From Hyphomicrobium sp. ghe19 (GTDB taxonomy: Bacteria > Pseudomonadota > Alphaproteobacteria > Rhizobiales > Hyphomicrobiaceae): DNA of 64,000 bases. Location: NCBI RefSeq assembly GCF_902712875.1, contig NZ_LR743509.1, positions 434,001 through 498,000 of the forward strand, written 5' to 3'. A program made the translations under genes and the position numbers. Position 1 is the stretch's first letter. Each line of letters opens with the position of its first letter. Below, piece after piece: positions 9,121-17,085 of the stretch. The notes beneath the pieces were generated by a model. That model searched no databases. It had not been told where the DNA came from and worked only from the letters and a program-made list of their open reading frames with translations.

Positions 9121-10013
9121 CCACTGGAGTTTCGCAACGGACCGCAGGCGCCCTCGATCCGCGCCGCAACGTCTTTCGTCCGGACCTCGCGGCGAAATCG
9201 CTCGAGGGCGTGGTTCGTGCCGAGCGTTACGTCACCGGAGAACCCGGTTTTGTCGTGCGTTCCACGGTGCCGCTTCGCAAGCAGCCCGATCCGTCGTGTG
9301 GTTTCGAAACCGAAGTTTTGTTCGGCGAGAGCCTGACAATCTTCGACGATGCCAACGGCTGGGCGTGGGTTCAGCTCGCGCGCGACGGGTACGTCGGCTA
9401 TCTGCGCTCGGACACGATTGCGCGCGGCGCGATACGTCCAACCCATCGCGTGCAGACGCTCGGGACATTTCTTTACGGCGCACCCGACATCAAGTCGCCG
9501 CCGATCATGCATCTCGCACTCAACACGCCGATTGCGGTTATTGGCGGCGACGATCGATTTCTCGAACTCGAGAGTGGCGGTTTCATCTACGCGCGGCACG
9601 CCTCTGTGAAAGATCGCTTTGTGCGCGATTACGCAGAAATCGCCGAGCGCTTCATCGGTACGCCGTATCTCTGGGGGGGCCGCACGCGCGTCGGAATCGA
9701 CTGTTCGGGCCTTGTGCAGACGGCGCTTCAGGCTGCGGGCATTCCGGCGCCGCGCGACAGCGATATGCAGCAGGCGGAGCTTGGCGACAACGTTCTCGTC
9801 TCGGAAGATCTCGAAGGGTTGGCGCGCGGAGATCTCGTGTTCTGGAAGGGGCACGTCGGCATCATGCTTGACGGCGTTATGTTCATTCACGCCAACGCCT
9901 ATCACATGGTGGTCGCGGTCGAGCCGCTGTCCGAGGCCGCGCGACGGATCGCAAAATCCGGCAGCCATATCTCGGCGATCAAGCGGCTCGCCGGCCACGC
10001 GCCGTCTTTCTAA
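9117..10013 (+). CDS. NlpC/P60 (C40) family peptidase with SH3-like domains
   Basis: Predicted cysteine peptidase of the NlpC/P60 superfamily, which cleaves cell-wall peptides such as those between D-Glu and meso-DAP; 298 aa. Residues 30-160 look like bacterial SH3 repeats; the C40 domain starts near residue 170 with AERFIGTPYLWGG, the nucleophile in GIDCSGL is Cys196, and the histidine in KGHVGIML is His246. No signal peptide is visible, so it may act in the cytoplasm on recycled muropeptides. The start is GTG 9117, overlapping the aminopeptidase stop as GTGA; the frame continues upstream but only in the antisense-like shadow of that gene. Coupling to an aminopeptidase suggests joint peptide turnover. 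Confidence 0.88.
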   Translation: MTTGVSQRTAGALDPRRNVFRPDLAAKSLEGVVRAERYVTGEPGFVVRSTVPLRKQPDPSCGFETEVLFGESLTIFDDANGWAWVQLARDGYVGYLRSDTIARGAIRPTHRVQTLGTFLYGAPDIKSPPIMHLALNTPIAVIGGDDRFLELESGGFIYARHASVKDRFVRDYAEIAERFIGTPYLWGGRTRVGIDCSGLVQTALQAAGIPAPRDSDMQQAELGDNVLVSEDLEGLARGDLVFWKGHVGIMLDGVMFIHANAYHMVVAVEPLSEAARRIAKSGSHISAIKRLAGHAPSF

Positions 10014-10023
10014 TCACCGTTAT

Positions 10024-10473
10024 TCAGCGGCGATAGGGCAAGAAGCGGCGTGTCCGCCGTTCTTCAGCCGGCGTCGGCGGAGCGATCCGCCGGTCGCCGA
10101 TCCAGTCCCACCCGGGTGCCAGCTCGACGCGCATCGCGACACCGACGAGAGCATCCGTCATGGCATTGAATATTTCGATTTTGTCGACGCGGCCGGCCTC
10201 GATCGCCCGAACGAGGGCCGGGAACAAATCGAGCCGCTCGATCGGCCGGTCGTCGTAGGTTTCAGCTGCGAGCTTCAGTCCAAATTTCTGATCGGATTTG
10301 ATCATCAGCTCGAACGGGCAAGCAAGATCGGCATTCGGGACCACGACCATTCGCCAGTAGCGCTCGGAAGCCGCGATGCCGATTTCGGCGCAATCGGCCG
10401 TCGCCTTGGCCCACGCTTCGAGATCAATGAGCGTCCGCTCGAGGCGGTCCCGGAAGACGTCATTGGGAAGCAT
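10024..10473 (-). CDS. Conserved-looking hypothetical protein, 149 aa
   Basis: I do not recognise a named domain. The 149-aa product is soluble, mixed alpha/beta by eye, with a Trp/Arg-rich middle (ASERYWRMVVVPN), an acidic patch (RVDKIEIFNAMTDAL) and a very basic Arg-rich C-terminus. No signal peptide or membrane segment. It is convergent with the C40 peptidase (10 bases between stops) and lies downstream of the GST gene on the same strand, separated by a strong hairpin. Base composition and third-position GC match the neighbours, so it is likely a real gene. Confidence 0.7.
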   Translation of the reverse strand: MLPNDVFRDRLERTLIDLEAWAKATADCAEIGIAASERYWRMVVVPNADLACPFELMIKSDQKFGLKLAAETYDDRPIERLDLFPALVRAIEAGRVDKIEIFNAMTDALVGVAMRVELAPGWDWIGDRRIAPPTPAEERRTRRFLPYRR

Positions 10474-10497
10474 TGTGGACGGATCTCACATCGGCGA

Positions 10498-10535
10498 TTC
10501 GGAACCCCAGGATAGCCGATCCCGGGGGTTCCGAA
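10498..10535. terminator. Long perfect hairpin between gst and the 149-aa gene
   Basis: TTCGGAACCCC (10498-10508) pairs perfectly with GGGGTTCCGAA (10525-10535); inside, GGAT (10510-10513) pairs with ATCC (10519-10522). The result is a 15-bp, very stable stem-loop. It sits between the gst stop and the next minus-strand start. No T tract follows on either strand, so it may be a Rho-assisted or RNA-processing end rather than a classical terminator. Confidence 0.6.
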
Positions 10536-10561
10536 AGCACGCCACGGTGACATTCCGTTTT

Positions 10562-11194
10562 TCAGGATGCCAGGGCGCGCACCAGCTCTTCGTCCTTCGC
10601 CAGCGCGCTCTTGAAGGCCGGGCGGCTCGTCAGGCGTTCAAGATAGCTCGTGAATTCGGGCGTCTCGGGCAGCAGCTTGAACAGCGTCAGCCAGCGTACG
10701 GACGAACCAACTACGACATCGGCGGCAGAGAATCGTTCACCCAGAATGTAAGGTCCGCTGCCGAGCGCGCCCACCAGCGTGCTCACCATGCCGTCGTAGG
10801 TTCCGTAGCTCATCGCTGACGGCATCGAGGACTCGATTTTTCGCCAGCGGTCCGCGACCGCGGGCTCGACGGCGCCGTGGTTGAAGATGATCCACCTCAA
10901 ATAGGTGCCGCGCGCGGGATCGCCTAATGGGGGAGCGAGCTGCGCGTCAGGGAAGAGATCGGCGAGATGGATGGCGATGGCGCCGACTTCCGTCACCGGA
11001 ACGCCGTCGTGGGTGACCGTCGGTAGTTTTCCCAGCGGATTGATCGCGAGGAACTCGGGCGTTTTGTGCTCGCCCTTTTTCATATTGAGCACTTTGAGTT
11101 CGTGGGGCGGTGATCCGAGTTCTTCGAAGAGCCAGCGAACGGCGAAGGAGCGCGTTTGTGGCGCGTGGTAGTGAACGAGCTTAGGCGTTGCCAT
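10562..11194 (-). CDS. Glutathione S-transferase family protein
   Basis: Soluble GST-fold protein of 210 aa. The N-terminal thioredoxin-like domain shows LVHYHAPQTRSFAVRWLFEE, the cis-proline motif GKLPTV and the GSH-binding pair TEVGAIAIHL; the all-helical C-terminal domain has GERFSAADVVVG, the conserved N-capping box region. ATG 11194 is chosen because AGGAGG lies 6 bases upstream; an adjacent ATG at 11197 would have only a 3-base spacing. It follows yejF by only 14 bases, so it is probably the last gene of the peptide importer operon. Substrate unknown. Confidence 0.88.
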   Translation of the reverse strand: MATPKLVHYHAPQTRSFAVRWLFEELGSPPHELKVLNMKKGEHKTPEFLAINPLGKLPTVTHDGVPVTEVGAIAIHLADLFPDAQLAPPLGDPARGTYLRWIIFNHGAVEPAVADRWRKIESSMPSAMSYGTYDGMVSTLVGALGSGPYILGERFSAADVVVGSSVRWLTLFKLLPETPEFTSYLERLTSRPAFKSALAKDEELVRALAS

Positions 11195-11208
11195 CATCGG
11201 CCTCCTGT

Positions 11209-12843
11209 TCAGCTCGCGAGCGCTCCCCTGTGGGCGACTTTGAGGTCGAATGCGGCCGCGAGAAGAGCCTTCGTATACTCGTCCTTCGGCTTTTCAAAGA
11301 TGTCGCGCGCGGGGCCTTCCTCGACGACCTTGCCGTTCTTCATGACGATGACGTAGTTGCAAAGCGCGCGCACGACTTTCAGGTCGTGACTAATGAACAG
11401 GTAGGCAAGATCGTGCCTCGTCTGCAGGTCGCGCAGGAGATCGACGATCTGGGCTTGCACGCTCATGTCGAGCGCGCTCGTCGGCTCGTCGAGCATGACG
11501 AACTTCGGCTGCAGAACCATGGCGCGGGCAATTGCAATGCGCTGTCGCTGGCCGCCTGAGAATTCATGCGGATAGCGGTCTTGGGACGCCGGATCGAGAC
11601 CGACCTCCGTCAGGGCGGCGCTTACGCGTTCCCGGCGCTGGCGGTCGTCAAGCTCCGGATTTTGAATCGTCAGCCCTTCTTCGATGATCTGGCCCACGGT
11701 GAGGCGCGGCGAGAGAGAACCGTAGGGATCTTGGAAGACGATCTGCATTTCCTTGCGGAGCGGGCGCATCTGCTTGTTCGTCAAACCGTCGATGCGCTTG
11801 CCGACGTAAGCGATCGGTCCGTCGGAGGAGAGAAGACGCAAAATGGCGAGGCCGAGCGTCGTCTTGCCGGAACCGGATTCGCCGACGACGCCTAAGGTTT
11901 CACCGGCCCTGAGCTTCATCGACAACCCGTCGACGGCTTTCACGTAATCAACCGTCCGCTGAAGCAATCCCTGTTTGATCGGAAACCAGACTTTGAGGTT
12001 GTCGGTCTCGACGACCACGGGCCGCGTGGTGTCGGTGGTGGGTGGCATTCCCTTGGGCTCGGCTTCGAGCAGATGGCGCGTGTAGGGATGCTTCGGCTCC
12101 GTGAAGACTTCTTCCGCCGGTCCCGTTTCGACGATCTCGCCGTGGCGCATGACGTAGACGCGCTCGGCCATGCGGCGGACGATGCCGAGGTCGTGTGTGA
12201 TGAGCAGCATCGCCATGCCCATCTCTTTTTGCAGCGACTTCAGAAGCTCGAGGATTTGCGCCTGGATCGTCACGTCGAGGGCGGTCGTCGGCTCGTCGGC
12301 GATCAGCAGGTCCGGCTTATTGGCGAGTGCGATCGCGATCATCACGCGCTGACGTTGGCCGCCGGACAGCTGATGCGGATAGGCGCCGAGCCGCTTTTCG
12401 GGATCGCGGATGCCGACCTTCTTCAGAAGCTCGAGGACGCGTTCGCGAGTATTCTCAACCGAGACGGTCTGATGCAGCTTGATGATTTCGCCGACCTGCT
12501 TCTCGATGGTGTGAAGCGGGTTGAGCGTCGTCATCGGCTCCTGGAAGATGATGGAGATGCGCCGGCCGCGGATCGCGCGAAGCTCGGCCGCGTTCATCTT
12601 CAGGATGTCCTTCCCCTCGAACAGAATCTCGCCCGTCGGATGGGAGGCGGAATTGGGAAGCAGGCGCAGGATCGACATTGCGGAGACGGTCTTGCCGGAG
12701 CCGGATTCGCCGACAAGCGCAACCGTCTCACCCTTGCCGACCGTGAACGACACACCTTTGACAACGCGCACCGCTTCGGCGCCGTCGCCGAAAGCGACAG
12801 ACAGATTGCGAACATCGACGAGAGGCGCTGCGGCTGACATCAA
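11209..12843 (-). CDS. yejF: Peptide ABC importer, duplicated ATP-binding subunit YejF
   Basis: Energy-supplying subunit of the YejABEF-type peptide importer; 544 aa with two complete ABC ATPase domains fused in one chain. Domain 1 (about 5-260) has Walker A GESGSGKT, signature LSGGQRQRV and [12 protein letters not shown]; domain 2 (about 285-540) repeats [18 protein letters not shown] and [12 protein letters not shown]. Each half ends with the oligopeptide-binding extension seen in OppD/OppF ([12 protein letters not shown]). ATG 12843 overlaps the yejE stop as ATGA, which fixes the start. Confidence 0.96.
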   Translation of the reverse strand: MMSAAAPLVDVRNLSVAFGDGAEAVRVVKGVSFTVGKGETVALVGESGSGKTVSAMSILRLLPNSASHPTGEILFEGKDILKMNAAELRAIRGRRISIIFQEPMTTLNPLHTIEKQVGEIIKLHQTVSVENTRERVLELLKKVGIRDPEKRLGAYPHQLSGGQRQRVMIAIALANKPDLLIADEPTTALDVTIQAQILELLKSLQKEMGMAMLLITHDLGIVRRMAERVYVMRHGEIVETGPAEEVFTEPKHPYTRHLLEAEPKGMPPTTDTTRPVVVETDNLKVWFPIKQGLLQRTVDYVKAVDGLSMKLRAGETLGVVGESGSGKTTLGLAILRLLSSDGPIAYVGKRIDGLTNKQMRPLRKEMQIVFQDPYGSLSPRLTVGQIIEEGLTIQNPELDDRQRRERVSAALTEVGLDPASQDRYPHEFSGGQRQRIAIARAMVLQPKFVMLDEPTSALDMSVQAQIVDLLRDLQTRHDLAYLFISHDLKVVRALCNYVIVMKNGKVVEEGPARDIFEKPKDEYTKALLAAAFDLKVAHRGALAS

Positions 12844-14060
12844 CTCTTGCCCCTGAAGGTCTTTCGCGGATCGAGTGCGTCGCGCACGGCTTCACCCATG
12901 AAGATCGCGAGCGACAGGATGATTGAAACAGCGATGAAGCCGGATATGCCGAGCCACGGCGCTTCGAGGTGCTTCTTGCCTTGGAGCAGAAGCTCGCCAA
13001 GCGACGGAGAACCGGGCGGCATGCCGAGGCCTAAGAAGTCGAGCGCCGTCAGGGCTGCAATGCCGCCCGAAAGCTTGAACGGCAGGAACGTCAGCGTCGC
13101 GACCATCGCATTCGGCAGCAAGTGCTTGAACATGATCTGCCAGTCGGAAAGGCCGAGCGCGCGCGCGGCGCGGACGTATTCGAGGTTGCGGCCACGAAGG
13201 AATTCGGCGCGGACGAGACCGACGAGCGACGTCCAACTGAAGATCATCAAAATCCCGAGCAGCGTCCAGAATCCCGGAACGAAGAGCGAGGATATGATCA
13301 GCAGCACGAACAGTTCCGGAATCGAGTTCCAGATTTCGAGCACGCGCTGGAATATGAGATCGACGCGGCCGCCGAAGTAGCCCTGCACGGCGCCGGCAAC
13401 AACGCCGACCGCGGACGAGACGATCGTCAGGATCAGGCCGAACAGGACGGAAATACGGAAACCGTAGATCACGCGCGCGAGAACGTCTCGCCCTTGATCG
13501 TCGAGGCCAAGCCAGTTGGTATTTCCGAGCTCTTCATAGCGCGCAAGCTGGTCCGGCGGCGCGGGGCAGAGCTTGAGGGACGTTGCCCACGGAGGTGGCG
13601 CCGGATAACCGAGGCAGACGCCGCTTTCGCCGATGCGGCCGGGGTAATCCTTGTTGATCGTCGAATAGGAATAGCGGATCGGCGGCCACAGCATCCAGCC
13701 GTTGGCGTTGATCTCGTTCGCTATGTCGGGTGTCCTGTAGTCGGTTACGGCAAGGAAGCCGCCGAACTTCTCTTCCGGATAATCGACGAGAACGGGAAAC
13801 AGGATTTCGCCCTTGTAGCTTGCGATCAGCGGGCGGTCGTTGGCAATGAACTCGGCGAAGAGAGAGGCGACGAACAGGGTCGTGAAGATGATGAATGAGC
13901 GATAGCCGATCTTATGGGATTTGAACCGTTCCCAACGGCGGCGGTTGACGGGCGACAGCCGGAAGCGCTGCCGCAGCCGCTGAAGGCGCGATTTCGCAGG
14001 TGCCGCTTCCGGGGATACAGTGGCGCCTGATGCGCGATCGGCCCGTTGATCCATCGTCAT
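12840..14060 (-). CDS. yejE: Peptide ABC importer permease YejE
   Basis: Inner-membrane permease of the peptide importer, 406 aa, OppC/DppC class. A basic N-terminal tail leads to a first membrane helix (about residues 54-70), followed by a large periplasmic region and five more helices. The permease EAA loop appears as VRAARALGLSDWQIMFKHLLPNA. The N-terminal insertion with WMLWPPIRYSYSTI is characteristic of YejE rather than OppC. Start ATG 14060 overlaps the yejB stop by 4 bases. Confidence 0.95.
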   Translation of the reverse strand: MTMDQRADRASGATVSPEAAPAKSRLQRLRQRFRLSPVNRRRWERFKSHKIGYRSFIIFTTLFVASLFAEFIANDRPLIASYKGEILFPVLVDYPEEKFGGFLAVTDYRTPDIANEINANGWMLWPPIRYSYSTINKDYPGRIGESGVCLGYPAPPPWATSLKLCPAPPDQLARYEELGNTNWLGLDDQGRDVLARVIYGFRISVLFGLILTIVSSAVGVVAGAVQGYFGGRVDLIFQRVLEIWNSIPELFVLLIISSLFVPGFWTLLGILMIFSWTSLVGLVRAEFLRGRNLEYVRAARALGLSDWQIMFKHLLPNAMVATLTFLPFKLSGGIAALTALDFLGLGMPPGSPSLGELLLQGKKHLEAPWLGISGFIAVSIILSLAIFMGEAVRDALDPRKTFRGKS

Positions 14061-15178
14061 ACCTCGCGTGTCTCGAAGTCGATGCGAGGATCGACGAGGG
14101 TATAGACGAAGTCGGACAGGATGCCGACGAACAGGCCGACGAGCGAGAAGATGTAGAGCGACGCGAAGACGACGGGATAGTCGCGCTTTTCGATGCTCTC
14201 GAACGAGAGAAGGCCGAGACCGTCAAGCGAGAAGATCGTTTCGATCAGCAGCGCGCCTGAGAAGAACGCGCTGATGAAGGCTGCCGGAAAGCCCGAGATG
14301 ACGAGCAGCATGGCGTTGCGGAAGACGTGGCCGTAAAGGACTTGGCTTTCGGTCAGGCCCTTGGCGCGCGCCGCCACGACGTATTGCTTGCGGATCTCGT
14401 CGAGGAACGAGTTTTTGGTCAGGAACGTCATCGCGGTGAACGAGCCGACGGCCATCGCGATCATCGGCAGCACGAGGTGCCACAGATAGTCGGTGACTTT
14501 GCCGAACCACGACAGCTGGTCCCAGTTGTCAGAGAAGAGGCCGCGCGAGGGGAACCACTGGAAGAACTGCGAGCCCGCGAACAGGATGAGCAGGAGGACT
14601 GCGAACAGGAACCCCGGTATTGCGTAGCCAATCACGAGGACCGCGCTCGACCACGTATCGAACGGCTCGCCGTCCTTCACGGCCTTGCGGATGCCGAGCG
14701 GGATCGAGATCAGGTAGGTCAGCAGCGTCATCCAGATGCCGAGCGAGATCGAAACCGGAAGCTTCTCCTTGATCAGCTCCAGTACCGAGACGTCGCGGAA
14801 ATAGCTCTTGCCGAAATCGAACGTCAGGAAGTTCTTCATCATCAGGTAGAAGCGTTCGTAGGCAGGCTTATCGAAACCGAACTGCTTCTCGAGACTTTTG
14901 ATGAAGGCCGGATCGAGGCCTTGGGCGCCACGATATTTCGAGGTGATGGAATCGCCGCCGCCGACGCCGAGCTGATTGCTCATGGCTCCGCCGCCGAGGG
15001 TGTCGCCGCCGCCGCCGCCCATGCGGCTGACGATCGAGGACGATTGCCCCGTCAACTCCGCGATCATGCGCTCGACCGGTCCGCCAGGAGCGAACTGGAT
15101 GATGATGAACGAGAACAGCATGATCCCGAAAAGGGTCGGGATCACCAGCAGTATGCGTTTTAAAAGATAAACAGCCAT
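14057..15178 (-). CDS. yejB: Peptide ABC importer permease YejB
   Basis: Inner-membrane permease, 373 aa, OppB/DppB class. The N-terminus has the classic LLKRILLVIPTLFGI followed by FAPGGPVERM; residues 50-75 are a Gly/Ser-rich loop, as in other YejB proteins. The EAA region is VVAARAKGLTESQVLYGHVF, and the chain ends with LVDPRIDFETREV. The ATG shares its A with the stop of yejA1 (TGATG), so translation is coupled. Confidence 0.96.
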   Translation of the reverse strand: MAVYLLKRILLVIPTLFGIMLFSFIIIQFAPGGPVERMIAELTGQSSSIVSRMGGGGGDTLGGGAMSNQLGVGGGDSITSKYRGAQGLDPAFIKSLEKQFGFDKPAYERFYLMMKNFLTFDFGKSYFRDVSVLELIKEKLPVSISLGIWMTLLTYLISIPLGIRKAVKDGEPFDTWSSAVLVIGYAIPGFLFAVLLLILFAGSQFFQWFPSRGLFSDNWDQLSWFGKVTDYLWHLVLPMIAMAVGSFTAMTFLTKNSFLDEIRKQYVVAARAKGLTESQVLYGHVFRNAMLLVISGFPAAFISAFFSGALLIETIFSLDGLGLLSFESIEKRDYPVVFASLYIFSLVGLFVGILSDFVYTLVDPRIDFETREV

Positions 15179-17085
15179 CAGGGCTTTGCCGGTTGTTCCT
15201 GAGTTTGAGCGGTCGGCTTACCGGAGCTTAACGCTGCGGCCTTTGCCGGATCGTACCACCACGTATCGAGTATGCCTGCATCATATTTGGGCTGCACGGC
15301 AGGTCGCGCGTATTTGTTCCAATACGCTATCGAGTACGACGCCTTATACCAGTGCGGAACCCAATAATGACCTGCACGGAGCACGCGATCAATGGTGCGC
15401 GTCGCTGTGACCAGTTCGGCCCGCGATTTCGCTGCGACAACTTTGTCGACGAGGGCATCGATAACGGGATCGGATATGCCGGCGAGGTTGAATGAGCCGT
15501 CGGTCTTGGCTGCCTCCGAGCCCCAATAGCTGCGCATCTCGATGCCGGGCGTCAGCCGCAAGGAGTAACGCTGGGTCGCGATATCGAAATCGAACGCCTT
15601 CACGCGCCGCTCGTATTGGGCAGGATCAACGAGCCGCCACGAGGCATCGACGCCTATGCGCTTCAAGTTTTCCGTGTAGGGAACGGTGATGCGCTCGAAC
15701 ATCGCCTCGAAGTCGAGGAATTCGATCGTTAGCCGTTCGCCTTTGTCGTTGTGCAAGAAATTATCTGAGCCGGGTTTCCAGCCCGCTGCGATGAGAAGAT
15801 CGCGGGCCTTCTTCAGGTTGTCTCGGTTGTTGCCGCTGCCGTCAGTCACCGGCGGCGTATAGGGTTCTTCGAAGACTTCGGGCGCAAGTTTATCTTTGTA
15901 GGGCTCGAGCAGCGCCAACTCTTCAGGGCTCGGCTTCCCTGTCGCCTTCATATCGGAATTTTCGAAATAGCTCGTCGTGCGCTTGTAGAGCCCGTAGAAC
16001 AATTTCTTGTTCGACCATTCGAAATCGAAAACGAGATCGAGCGCCTGACGAACGCGCGGGTCCTTGAACTTGTCGCGACGGGTGTTGAGGAAATATCCCT
16101 GCGCCCCGGACGGGCGATCATCCGGCAGCGACGCCTTGATCAGCCGCCCTTCGCGGACGGCGGCAATCTCGTAACCCGTTGCCCAGCTGACGCTCGAGAA
16201 CTCCTCGCGGAGGTCGAAGTTGCCGGATTTCAGCGCCTCAAGTTCGATGTTGCGGTCGCGGTAATAGTCGTAGCGGATCTCATCGAAGTTATACCGGCCC
16301 TTGTTCACGGGCAGATCCTTCGCCCAATAGTCCTCGCGCCGCGTATAGGTGATGTCGGTGCCGGGATTGAAGCTCTTGATCTTGTATGGCCCCGAGCCCA
16401 GCGGCGCTTTCAGGGACGTCTCTTCGAACGGCTGGGTCGCGTAATAGGCCTTCGAAAGTACGGGCAACTGGGCGACGGTGATCGGCAGATCGCGCACCAA
16501 GTCGCCCTTGAACGTGTAGCGCACCGTTTCCTTATCGAGTGCTTCCGCGGACACGACATCGCGCAGCGTCATCGAGATTGCGGGATGGCCTTTTTCCTTC
16601 AAGACGCCGAAGGAAAAGACGACGTCTTCGGCTGTCAGCGGCGACCCGTCGGAGAATTTCGCTTCGGGGCGCAGCTTGAACGTCACCGACATTTTGTCGG
16701 GCGCGACGTCGGCCGACCTGGCGACGAGGCCATAGACGGCATCGGGCTCGTCCTGCGCGCGCACCATCAAGGCATCGAACAACGAGTCGAGGCCCTGGGC
16801 GGCGTCGCCTTTCAGGATGAACTGGTTCAGCGTGTCGAACGTGTTGGCGCCGCCGGTTCCCATCGTCACCATGCGGCCGCCCTTCGGCGCATCCGGATTG
16901 ACGTAGTCGAAGTGCTGGAAATCCGCTGGATATTTAAGCTCGCCGAAAACCGAGAGACCATGACGCGGTTCGGCGCTCGCGATCCTCGCGCATGACACGG
17001 AGAACAGCAGCGCCAGCGCGGTGAAGAACGTCACCGGGAGAAGCGTGGTCTTTCGAGCTGAGGGAAATCCTGGCACGCGGCTCAT
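15178..17085 (-). CDS. yejA1: Peptide ABC importer substrate-binding protein (second copy)
   Basis: Periplasmic SBP_bac_5 family extracytoplasmic solute-binding protein, 635 aa. A signal peptide runs through about residue 36 (hydrophobic core LLPVTFFTALALLFSV, cleavage near ASA-EP). The mature part begins with HGLSVFGELKYPADF and contains the family block YNFDEIRYDYYRDRNIELEALKSG. ATG 17085 is chosen since it overlaps the stop of the upstream binding-protein gene as ATGA; an in-frame start at 17133 would precede the signal peptide by 16 residues. It is paralogous to the gene at 17082-19019. The numbering yejA1/A2 is arbitrary. Confidence 0.9.
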   Translation of the reverse strand: MSRVPGFPSARKTTLLPVTFFTALALLFSVSCARIASAEPRHGLSVFGELKYPADFQHFDYVNPDAPKGGRMVTMGTGGANTFDTLNQFILKGDAAQGLDSLFDALMVRAQDEPDAVYGLVARSADVAPDKMSVTFKLRPEAKFSDGSPLTAEDVVFSFGVLKEKGHPAISMTLRDVVSAEALDKETVRYTFKGDLVRDLPITVAQLPVLSKAYYATQPFEETSLKAPLGSGPYKIKSFNPGTDITYTRREDYWAKDLPVNKGRYNFDEIRYDYYRDRNIELEALKSGNFDLREEFSSVSWATGYEIAAVREGRLIKASLPDDRPSGAQGYFLNTRRDKFKDPRVRQALDLVFDFEWSNKKLFYGLYKRTTSYFENSDMKATGKPSPEELALLEPYKDKLAPEVFEEPYTPPVTDGSGNNRDNLKKARDLLIAAGWKPGSDNFLHNDKGERLTIEFLDFEAMFERITVPYTENLKRIGVDASWRLVDPAQYERRVKAFDFDIATQRYSLRLTPGIEMRSYWGSEAAKTDGSFNLAGISDPVIDALVDKVVAAKSRAELVTATRTIDRVLRAGHYWVPHWYKASYSIAYWNKYARPAVQPKYDAGILDTWWYDPAKAAALSSGKPTAQTQEQPAKP

